Assembly (NCBI GenBank): GCA_036554605.1
Contig: DATBMY010000080.1
Location: 1-14,018 of the forward strand
Source: DATBMY01 sp036554605
Lineage (GTDB): Bacteria; Acidobacteriota; Blastocatellia; UBA7656
Direction: 5' to 3'
DNA: 14,018 nt
Both the position numbers and the translations under genes were made by a program. Position 1 is the first letter of the stretch, and each line of letters opens with the position of its first letter. Positions 1-6,609 of this stretch are shown here, one piece after another. The notes beneath the pieces were generated by a model. That model did not search any database. It saw only the letters and a list, made by a program, of their open reading frames with translations, and had not been told where the DNA came from.

Positions 1-1372
1 GCGGCGAGCATTCAACGATTAGCCGTATGCCGACGCGTTCTATCGCGGTCCGGAACATACTTGCCAGCTCTGCCGTGTAGGTAGCCAGATCTGTCGGTTC
101 ATAAACGGCGCGAACTCGGCCCGCCTCAATGCGCGAGAAGTCGAGGAGCGTGTTGACGAGTTTTAGAAGCCTTACACCGTTTCTGTGGACTACCTCGAGT
201 TCTTTCCGTTCTTTCGAAGCAAGATTGCCGGAAAGCACCTCTTCAAGTGGGCCGAGCATGAGGGTGAGCGGCGTGCGAAATTCATGCGATACGTTGCTGA
301 AGAAGGCCGTCTTTGCGCGATCCAATTCCATGAGGGCTTCCGCGCGTTGTCTCTCATGCTCATATGCCAGCGCGTCGGCAAGCGTTGAACCGATCTGTGA
401 CGCGATAAGATTAAAGAAATTCAGGTAAGCATCATCAAAGGTCCTGCGCGGACTGATTGCGAGCACGAGCAGCATTGAAGGAAGATCCTGCCCGGGTATT
501 ATCACCGGCATAACCAAAGCTCGTTGAGGGCGCTCGTGCCACGGGCCTTCCGGCAAGTCTTCGAATAGCTTTCCCGCGCATTCTACTAATTCCGCATGAC
601 CTGACTCGGCCACCTTCGCCAGCGGCCAGGGCGTCGTCACCGGAAAGCTCTTCACGTCGACCGAGAGCAAGCTGGTATGTAAACCCTCGTCTATGCCCGC
701 CGCATATGTAAGACGGGCTTCGTGAGCGTCAAGCAGGTAGAGCAGCAGGAATGGGATATCGTAGGGGTTCGTCGCAAGAGTCTCGCCCGCGATCCGGCAG
801 GCCTCCTCAACTTGTCTTGCTTCGAGGCTGCGCGCCGCGAGATCGCGCAGCGTCTTCATGCGGCGCTCGCCAATTACCCGCTCCGTTGTCTCCGTAACGG
901 CGGTGAAAACGCCCGCGACACCTCCCGATTCGTCGCGGATCGGGCTGTAAGACCATGTAAAGTAGGTTTCCTCCGTATAACCGTACCTGTTGACCAGCAG
1001 TAAAGCGTCATCCGACCAGGTGGCTTGCCCCGTCGTCATCACGCTGTCAAACATAGGGCCGATCACGTCCCAGATTTCAGGCCATATATCGCGGCCGGGG
1101 CTGCCTAAGGCCCTCGGGTGCTTTGTAGCTCCGAGGATAGGACGCCAGCCGTCGTTATAAAGAAGAATAAGGTCCGGCCCCCACCAGATGACCATGGGAA
1201 AGCGCGAGCTTAAGCAGATGCTAACCGCCGTGCGCAGGCTTTGCGGCCAGGAATCGACAGGACCAAGAGAGGTTTTCGACCAGTCGAATCCGCGCATACG
1301 CGCGCCCATCTCTCCGCCGCCGGAGAGAAAGTTGTCTATCTGCCCCGGCCCGTCTTCGGTGGCTAATTCCAT
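1..1372 (-). CDS. PAS-GAF sensor histidine kinase, C-terminal part cut by window edge
   Basis: The minus strand is open from ATG at 1372 to the left edge, giving 457 codons without a stop. AGGAGA lies 5 bases before the ATG, which supports this start. Residues about 40-160 look like a PAS sensor (IWWGPDLILLYNDGW, then FTWSYSPIRDE and VFTAVTETTER). Residues about 170-335 look like a GAF domain. A HisKA dimerisation domain follows, with the H-box SHEFRTPLT and phospho-acceptor His363, then LLDFSRIEAG. The sequence stops at the beginning of the expected ATPase domain, so N, G1 and G2 boxes are not seen. No membrane segment is visible, so a cytoplasmic kinase is likely. Known relatives with this layout are long and often carry receiver domains after the ATPase; whether this one does cannot be told. 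Its ligand and partner are unknown. It is transcribed away from the Rad50-like gene. Confidence 0.92.
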   Translation of the reverse strand, partial: MELATEDGPGQIDNFLSGGGEMGARMRGFDWSKTSLGPVDSWPQSLRTAVSICLSSRFPMVIWWGPDLILLYNDGWRPILGATKHPRALGSPGRDIWPEIWDVIGPMFDSVMTTGQATWSDDALLLVNRYGYTEETYFTWSYSPIRDESGGVAGVFTAVTETTERVIGERRMKTLRDLAARSLEARQVEEACRIAGETLATNPYDIPFLLLYLLDAHEARLTYAAGIDEGLHTSLLSVDVKSFPVTTPWPLAKVAESGHAELVECAGKLFEDLPEGPWHERPQRALVMPVIIPGQDLPSMLLVLAISPRRTFDDAYLNFFNLIASQIGSTLADALAYEHERQRAEALMELDRAKTAFFSNVSHEFRTPLTLMLGPLEEVLSGNLASKERKELEVVHRNGVRLLKLVNTLLDFSRIEAGRVRAVYEPTDLATYTAELASMFRTAIERVGIRLIVECSP

Positions 1373-1483
1373 TTAAGTCTCCTGCTTGTTCGAACGCCTG
1401 CGATCAGGAAAGTGGAGAATTAGGCTTGCCGGCTGCTTTCCTAGGAATAAATCAGTATGCGCAAACGACACCGCTGGAAGCAT

Positions 1484-1504
1484 AGTGCCGGAAACGGCGC
1501 TTTT
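1484..1504 (+). terminator. Terminator-like hairpin with GAAA loop and short T run
   Basis: AGTGCCG (1484-1490) pairs with CGGCGCT (1495-1501), seven pairs with one G-T wobble. They enclose a GAAA tetraloop, and TTTT begins at 1501. The shape suits an intrinsic terminator or a stable RNA hairpin read on the plus strand. No upstream plus-strand gene needs ending here, so it may belong to an unseen leader or antisense transcript, or be chance. Confidence 0.35.
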
Positions 1505-1639
1505 CGTTCGACGTTATAGATGCGTCCACCGCTTCGACGGCCTGTTTGTTGGGTTCGGCCGGGAATGGATTTTACCACTCGACCAGAGAAAAAGTTTAGA
1601 GTGATTCTTTCTTTTCACCTATCCAATCGCGCTCGCATT

Positions 1640-1655
1640 GCTGCTCTTGAGCAGC
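1640..1655. promoter_or_regulatory. Perfect 16-bp palindrome upstream of the Rad50-like gene
   Basis: GCTGCTC and GAGCAGC flank a two-base TT centre, with all seven arm positions matching. The site lies 31 bases before the TG of the candidate extended -10 element at 1687, the distance expected for an activator or upstream operator. The protein that would bind is not known. The evidence is the symmetry and position only. Confidence 0.4.
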
Positions 1656-1686
1656 CTGAGGTGAATTCCGTTGATCTGGTTTCGCG

Positions 1687-1695
1687 TGATAGAAT
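1687..1695 (+). promoter_or_regulatory. Candidate extended -10 promoter for the Rad50-like operon
   Basis: TG, one base, then TAGAAT (1690-1695) matches an extended -10 element at five of six core positions. TTGATC at 1671-1676 could be a -35, but the spacer is only 13 bases; extended -10 promoters tolerate a poor -35. Initiation near 1702 would give a leader of about 50 bases before the ATG at 1752. Promoter rules for this lineage are not well known to me, so this is tentative. Confidence 0.3.
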
Positions 1696-1751
1696 TGAAG
1701 CCGGGTTGACCGTCCTCACCACAATAACAGATTGCCAATTGGATATATTGA

Positions 1752-4700
1752 ATGCTGATCACCCGTGTTGAATTAGAGAATATAAAAAACTATGAGTCCG
1801 GGCAGTATGAATTCGGGCCGGGCGTGACGGCTATAAGCGGGCCGAACGGGGCTGGCAAGACAACCGTCATTGAAGCCATCGCGTGGGCTCTGTTCGACCA
1901 GCTCCCATATAAGAAGGAAGATTTCCTGCGCCGCGGGGCAAAGAAAGGGAGCGTCCGCGTCACCTTTCTCTCGGCGCTCGATGAACGCGAGTATACTGTC
2001 TATCGCGACACGGGCGCGGGATATTACATCTATGACCCTGTCACGAAGATAAGGCTCGTTGAGCAAAAAGGGCAGGTAGCGCTCTGGATAAAACAGCACC
2101 TGGGCGTAGAGCCAGGCGCGGACCTCAAATCTCTCTTCGTATCCACAATCGGCGTGCCTCAGGGAATGTTGACCGTCGACTTTGCCGACCAGCCCGCGAA
2201 GCGAAAGGTCGCTTTCGATAAAGTCCTCAGAGTCGATGAATATCACCGGTCATCCGAAGAGCTTCGCTCGCTCATACGCCTGATTGAAACTCGCGATGGC
2301 GAGCTGCGCGAAGAGATCGCGAGGGTTGAGACGGAATCGCAGGCGCTTGCGGGATTGCTCGATGAGCGCGCGCGTCTTGAAAAGGCCCTTATTGAGACTT
2401 CGCAAAAACTGGATGCTACGAAAAGCGAGCGCGAGCTTTGTCGAGTCGAGCTTGACCGGCTGGAGGGTTTGCGGCTGCTAATAGATGTACTCTCCAAGGA
2501 CCGGATCTTAATCGATTCAAGGATCGAAGAGGCCGAGACGAGAAGAGAGTCGGCCGCCGCTCAGGTCGAGCAATCGCAAAAAGCCACCGAGACAGTCTGC
2601 GCGACAGAGAGCGGCTACCGATTATTTTCCGAGACCGCCGAAATGCTCGGGATGCTAGAGCCGCGAGCGCTGAAGCGCGACGAGATCAGAAAGAGATTAG
2701 GCGAGAAGGAGCGCGAGCAGGTAAGGCTTGAGGCAGAATCGAGGCATTGGGCCGAGAAGGCAGAAAAGCTAAAGTCAGACCGAGCGGAGATGGAAAGACT
2801 CGCGCCTCTGGTCGATGAGCAGGAGCGGGCAGAGAAGCGCAGGCAAGAGCTTGTGGCCGCGCTTGGGGAATTAAAAGCCCTCAAAAGGCGCGAGGCGCAG
2901 AGCAAGGCAGAGCTGGAAAAGCTGAGGAATGAATATGCTGATCTCACCCGGCAGATTGCCGACGCCGAGGGCGTCAGGGAGATGGCCGAAAAAGCTCCGG
3001 CGCTCGAACGGGAACGAAAAAAGGGTGAAGCTGAGCTGAGAGAAACCGAGGTGCAGCTTGAACGACTCTCGGAGCGAAAGAGAGAACTTAATCGCTCGCG
3101 TGAGGTGATAGGGCGGCTGACGGCTGAGCTGCGCGCGCTGGATAATGAGTTAGCCGGCGCATTGAAAGCTGAGGAGATGGCTTCGGGATTGTCGCGGCTG
3201 GAGCAGGAAGACCAGAAAGCCGTCGAAGAGATTGCGACGCTCAGAGCGGGTATAGAAGGCGAGAAGAAGATTCTCTCGCAGATCAAGGGCGGGCTCTGCC
3301 CGCTGCTCTCCGAGCGTTGCCTGAATCTCGGCGAGGGGCAGGGGCTGGATCAATTCTTGAAGGTCAGGGTCGGCAATGATGCCGAGCGACTTACGGAGGC
3401 CGAGCGAGAGAGAAAAAGAGTACAGGGAAAGCTCGCGCAAGCCAGGGCAGCCTTAAAGAGCGCGTCCGCTCTGCCGAACCTGCGAACCCAGCGCCAGCGT
3501 ACCGGAGAAGACCTGGAATTAGAGCGGGCAAATAGTGCGCGATTAGTCGATGAGATCGAAGGCGCCGCCGTAAGCGAGCATGCGGCCGCCGCGCTCAAGC
3601 AGCGGCTTGCCGCAATTGAAAAGGAGCTTGATTCGGCCCGCGCAGCAATATCGAAAGTGGAGAAGCTCGAATTTTTGCGAGAGCGGCTAGAAAGGTTGAA
3701 GGAAGAAGGGCGCGAAAAGAGAATAGAGGGTGAGGATCTGGCGGCGAGGCTTGCGGAAGCGCAAGGGCTGAGCGGAGAGCTTTCGGAAATCGACGAGCGA
3801 TTGCGAAATCTGGAAGATCCGAGGGGCAGGGTAAAGCTTATATCGTCGGCGCTCGAAACGGAGAATGAAGTATTAGCCTCTTTGCAAAGAAGTGAGGAGT
3901 TGCTCAAGGCCGTTACAGTAGAGATTGAGGGTCTGACAGATGAATTAAAGGACTTTGCTCACCTCGATGAAGAGCTGGCAAGCTGGCGAGGAAAGCGCGC
4001 CGCCTCCGAGCGGGATTACCTTCTTTACCTGGAAAACGCTCCCGTGGCGACTATGCTTGACGCGCGGAAACGCGAACTGAGTTTAATAGACGGGCAGGTT
4101 GCTTCATTGCGAACCGAGCTTTCGGATCTAAAGCAGAAGCTTGAAGCCGCAACCGCGGAGTACGACGGAGAAAAGCATACGGGGCTACGGTCGCGACTCG
4201 ACCTGTTGATAAATGAGATCGCGATGCTCACGACACAATTGGAGATAAGTAGCCGCAGGCTGGAAGAGATCGAAAGCGATATCAAGCGACTTTTGGCCTT
4301 GCAAGAGAGGCTTGGCCGTTTAGTCGAACGGCGAGATCGTAACCAGCAATTGCTTGCGCTTTCGGACTTCATGCGAGACCTCCTAAGAAAAGCCGGTCCG
4401 TATATCACGGAGGCCCATCTCCAAACAATTTCCATAGAAGCCAATCAGCTCTTCAGGGAAGTCACGGGCAACCCGATGGTTTCGCTTAGCTGGAATTCCG
4501 GTTATGAGATCGTGCTTGAAGAAGATGGGCACGAGCGCCCCTTCGCCAGCCTTTCGGGGGGCGAGCAGATGGCCGCGGCGCTTGCTGTACGTCTCGCGCT
4601 CTTGAAAGAACTCTCTGATATGCGAATCGCCTTCTTCGATGAGCCGACGACCAATATGGACGAGGAGCGAAGACGTAACCTCGCACAGCAAATCGGCCGG

Positions 4701-4802
4701 ATACGCGATTTCGACCAGCTATTCATAATAAGCCACGACGATGCTTTCGAGGGATTCACCGATCAGGTCGTGGCGGTCAACCTGGCGGGTAACAAATCGT
4801 GA
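1752..4802 (+). CDS. Rad50/SbcC-like SMC-family ATPase with variant hook
   Basis: This 1016-aa protein has the full Rad50/SbcC plan. The N-terminal ATPase half carries Walker A GPNGAGKTT (residues 30-38) and a Q-loop region VSTIGVPQGML. Long Glu/Arg/Lys-rich coiled coils run from about 175 to 515 and 524 to 880. The C-terminal half carries the signature LSGGEQ (934-939), Walker B with D963-E964 in FFDEPTTNMD, and the H-loop ISHDD (His995). Family members tether and process DNA ends, normally with the SbcD/Mre11 nuclease. At the apex the usual zinc-hook CxxC is replaced by CPLLSERC (Cys516, Cys523), almost exactly at mid-length. No sbcD lies beside it in this window. The ribosome binding site before ATG 1752 is weak (GGA at 1741-1743). 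Its stop overlaps the start of the next kinase gene, implying one transcript. I avoid the name sbcC because the partner and hook differ. Confidence 0.93.
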   Translation: MLITRVELENIKNYESGQYEFGPGVTAISGPNGAGKTTVIEAIAWALFDQLPYKKEDFLRRGAKKGSVRVTFLSALDEREYTVYRDTGAGYYIYDPVTKIRLVEQKGQVALWIKQHLGVEPGADLKSLFVSTIGVPQGMLTVDFADQPAKRKVAFDKVLRVDEYHRSSEELRSLIRLIETRDGELREEIARVETESQALAGLLDERARLEKALIETSQKLDATKSERELCRVELDRLEGLRLLIDVLSKDRILIDSRIEEAETRRESAAAQVEQSQKATETVCATESGYRLFSETAEMLGMLEPRALKRDEIRKRLGEKEREQVRLEAESRHWAEKAEKLKSDRAEMERLAPLVDEQERAEKRRQELVAALGELKALKRREAQSKAELEKLRNEYADLTRQIADAEGVREMAEKAPALERERKKGEAELRETEVQLERLSERKRELNRSREVIGRLTAELRALDNELAGALKAEEMASGLSRLEQEDQKAVEEIATLRAGIEGEKKILSQIKGGLCPLLSERCLNLGEGQGLDQFLKVRVGNDAERLTEAERERKRVQGKLAQARAALKSASALPNLRTQRQRTGEDLELERANSARLVDEIEGAAVSEHAAAALKQRLAAIEKELDSARAAISKVEKLEFLRERLERLKEEGREKRIEGEDLAARLAEAQGLSGELSEIDERLRNLEDPRGRVKLISSALETENEVLASLQRSEELLKAVTVEIEGLTDELKDFAHLDEELASWRGKRAASERDYLLYLENAPVATMLDARKRELSLIDGQVASLRTELSDLKQKLEAATAEYDGEKHTGLRSRLDLLINEIAMLTTQLEISSRRLEEIESDIKRLLALQERLGRLVERRDRNQQLLALSDFMRDLLRKAGPYITEAHLQTISIEANQLFREVTGNPMVSLSWNSGYEIVLEEDGHERPFASLSGGEQMAAALAVRLALLKELSDMRIAFFDEPTTNMDEERRRNLAQQIGRIRDFDQLFIISHDDAFEGFTDQVVAVNLAGNKS

Positions 4803-6523
4803 AAGGCGCGAAAGAGAATCTAAAGAATGCCGGCTCAGAGGTTCGTAACGACTCAGGCACCCCCGAATGGCTGGCGAGGATCACGCTGCTCATAGCTTTC
4901 TTTGTGCTGATCTTGATGACTGCTCTTCTTGGCCTCCGCGTTTTGTATAGCTTTAACCGCATGGAAAATAGCGTAGAGGAGATGCAAGATACCGAGACAA
5001 ATCTTGTAAGGGTAGTTGGAAAGATAGGGGAGACGGCGCAAAAGATTCGCTTCGAAGCGAGGCAGCGTGAGAGCAACCAGGAGGCGATGCTTCGAAATTT
5101 CTCCACTCGACAGCTTAATCTCTACAAGCAAGAGATGGATGAGCGCATTGCCGAAGCGCGCCTGACAAGGCTGGCGGGCATGCCGGAGTGGGCCGAATTC
5201 GAGTCGGCATTCAATTACTACTGGCAAACGATTGAATCCGCAAGTCCGCTCAGAACCGAAGAGCGGGACAGACTATTACAGTCGATAGATGGTCTTGAAG
5301 TCCTTATAGACAGGGAGCGGGAAAAAAACAACCTTCTAGCCCATGAGCTAAACAGGAAAGAGCACCGCGAAGTCTATTTCATAACGCTGGCGGTTGTCGG
5401 CGCGGGGTTACTGGTCGCGGGTTTGACCTTCTATGAGATTCGAAAGGTGTTGAAACGTCTGAGCGGCGCTTATAGAGAGAGCGCCGATTCGCGCGATTAC
5501 CTGCAGTCGCTTCTAGACAGCCTGGTATCCGGGGTGGTGGTCATTGACGAAGACGGTACCATTAAGACCACAAACAACTCGTTTCGTCATTTGCCCGGTC
5601 AGACCGAAGTGGCGCCCGACGGCCGTCACTACGCTGAAGTCTTCTCCGAGCAGCGGTCGCTTACCGAAAGAATCAAGACCGTCCACAAAGATGAGTCGCA
5701 TAATGATCGTTATCTGGGCAGCTTTGAGATAGGAGAGCGAAGGCTTTTTGATTTATACGGGTCGCCGTTGATGATAGGAGGGGACAGGCGGGGATTGATA
5801 CTTGTCTTCGTAGAAGTGACCGAGACGGCGCGAGCACAGGCAGAGCTTCGACGCAACCGGGCGCTTGCGGCGGTCGGCCAGATGACCGCTCAAATCGCGC
5901 ACGAGATAAAGAACCCGCTCGGCAGCATAAGATTCGCGGCCGAAGTCTTAAAGCGTCGCTCACAGAACAGAGTGCCGGCAAGCGAGTTGCAGACGATACA
6001 GGTTATCGAGCGCAGCGTCGATCATCTGGCGAGCATAGTCGCCGAGCTATCAGATTTTGCGAGGCCGAAAGAGCTGAACCGGAAAGAGCTGAGCATAAAC
6101 GAGCTGATTGATGAGCTTTCCCCTATGGTCGCGGACCGGTTGAACGCGAAGTCGGTGAAGGTCGAGAAACGGTTCGAGAGTGATCTGCCTCGCGGCCCTT
6201 TCGATGGCACGGAGTTGAAGAAGCTCTTTTTGAATCTGATCATAAACGCGGTCGATGCAAGCGAGCCGGGCGGCGTGGTAGAGATTAGTACCCGGTTCAA
6301 CGGCGGCCATGAGATTATAATTGATATAGCGGACCGGGGCGCGGGAATGGACGAAGAGACGCGCAGAAGACTTTTCGAGCCGTTTTATACGACGAAAGAG
6401 AAGGGTACGGGGCTCGGAATGGCTATATCGAAAAAGATAGTTGAGCTGCATAAAGGCGACCTGCTCATTTCGAGCAAGGAAGGCGAAGGGACTACGGCAA
6501 CGGTAAGGCTCCCAATTGATTGA
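4799..6523 (+). CDS. NtrB-like membrane sensor histidine kinase
   Basis: The 574-aa kinase starts at GTG 4799, inside the stop of the Rad50-like gene (GTGA overlap), so translation is probably coupled; the next Met lies within the first membrane helix. Membrane segments are at about 22-46 and 191-213. Between them is a mostly helical, charged domain of about 145 residues that should face outside the cytoplasm, resembling four-helix sensor bundles. A PAS domain follows (about 233-345, beginning YLQSLLDSLVSGVVVIDEDG). The transmitter has H-box AHEIKNPLGS with His368, an N-box LNLIINAVDA, G1 DRGAGMD (Asp512), F-box RRLFEPFYTTK and G2 GTGLGM (536-541). HEIKNPL and the small size are typical of NtrB/AtoS-type kinases that pair with sigma-54 response regulators; such a regulator lies at 9999-11402. 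The stimulus is unknown. Confidence 0.94.
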   Translation: MKGAKENLKNAGSEVRNDSGTPEWLARITLLIAFFVLILMTALLGLRVLYSFNRMENSVEEMQDTETNLVRVVGKIGETAQKIRFEARQRESNQEAMLRNFSTRQLNLYKQEMDERIAEARLTRLAGMPEWAEFESAFNYYWQTIESASPLRTEERDRLLQSIDGLEVLIDREREKNNLLAHELNRKEHREVYFITLAVVGAGLLVAGLTFYEIRKVLKRLSGAYRESADSRDYLQSLLDSLVSGVVVIDEDGTIKTTNNSFRHLPGQTEVAPDGRHYAEVFSEQRSLTERIKTVHKDESHNDRYLGSFEIGERRLFDLYGSPLMIGGDRRGLILVFVEVTETARAQAELRRNRALAAVGQMTAQIAHEIKNPLGSIRFAAEVLKRRSQNRVPASELQTIQVIERSVDHLASIVAELSDFARPKELNRKELSINELIDELSPMVADRLNAKSVKVEKRFESDLPRGPFDGTELKKLFLNLIINAVDASEPGGVVEISTRFNGGHEIIIDIADRGAGMDEETRRRLFEPFYTTKEKGTGLGMAISKKIVELHKGDLLISSKEGEGTTATVRLPID

Positions 6524-6569
6524 GAGGCCGGACAACACATGCTGGATCGAAAAACGTCAAAGAAGCTGG

Positions 6570-6585
6570 GATAGCCAGGTCTATC
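6570..6585 (+). other. Small hairpin in the leader of the secreted-protein gene
   Basis: GATAG (6570-6574) and CTATC (6581-6585) form a five-pair stem around the loop CCAGGT. The hairpin stands 11 bases before the ribosome binding site at 6597. An alternative pairing, CTGG with CCAG just upstream, competes with it. CAAAG at 6558-6562 followed by AGCCAGGT faintly recalls parts of the GEMM (cyclic di-GMP-I) riboswitch, but the long helices of that class are not evident. Treat it as an unassigned leader structure. Confidence 0.3.
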
Positions 6586-6596
6586 GCAACCCGACC

Positions 6597-6602
6597 AGGA
6601 GA
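6597..6602 (+). promoter_or_regulatory. Ribosome binding site fixing the start of the secreted protein
   Basis: AGGAGA stands 7 bases before ATG 6610. The frame is open further upstream to 6520, but only the 6610 start has this strong site and places a signal peptide at the very N-terminus. Confidence 0.85.
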
Positions 6603-6609
6603 AGAGCCC

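Larger units (their letters stand above)
1373..1751. other. Divergent intergenic region without a convincing gene
   Basis: These 379 bases separate the minus-strand kinase from the plus-strand Rad50-like gene. The start-proximal part holds the kinase ribosome binding site (1378-1383, minus strand). Further in are a terminator-like hairpin (1484-1504), a perfect palindrome (1640-1655) and a candidate promoter (1687-1695), listed separately. Two short open frames on the plus strand (1386-1604 and 1520-1771) have no ribosome binding site I would trust and no recognisable protein features. I did not find a strong promoter for the minus-strand kinase. Confidence 0.6.

Noticed and set aside
129..1376. 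Plus-strand frames at 129-428, 722-1003 and 1188-1376
   Set aside because: They lie opposite the continuous kinase frame, which shows clear PAS, GAF and HisKA motifs on the minus strand.
1386..1771. Two small plus-strand frames (1386-1604 and 1520-1771) before the Rad50-like gene
   Set aside because: No ribosome binding site, no recognisable sequence, and they cross the hairpin or the promoter and palindrome.
2615..3907. Long minus-strand open frames (2615-3286 and 3350-3907) opposite the Rad50-like gene
   Set aside because: They are Ser/Arg-rich mirror images of the Glu/Lys/Arg coiled-coil codons, with no domain or ribosome binding site.
6520..6609. Upstream start at 6520 for the secreted protein
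   Set aside because: It would bury the signal peptide behind 30 charged residues, and it lacks the ribosome binding site that ATG 6610 has.
6524..6609. Calling the leader a cyclic di-GMP riboswitch
   Set aside because: The GAAA-capped helix and the tetraloop-receptor helix of GEMM cannot be drawn from this sequence; only short words agree.
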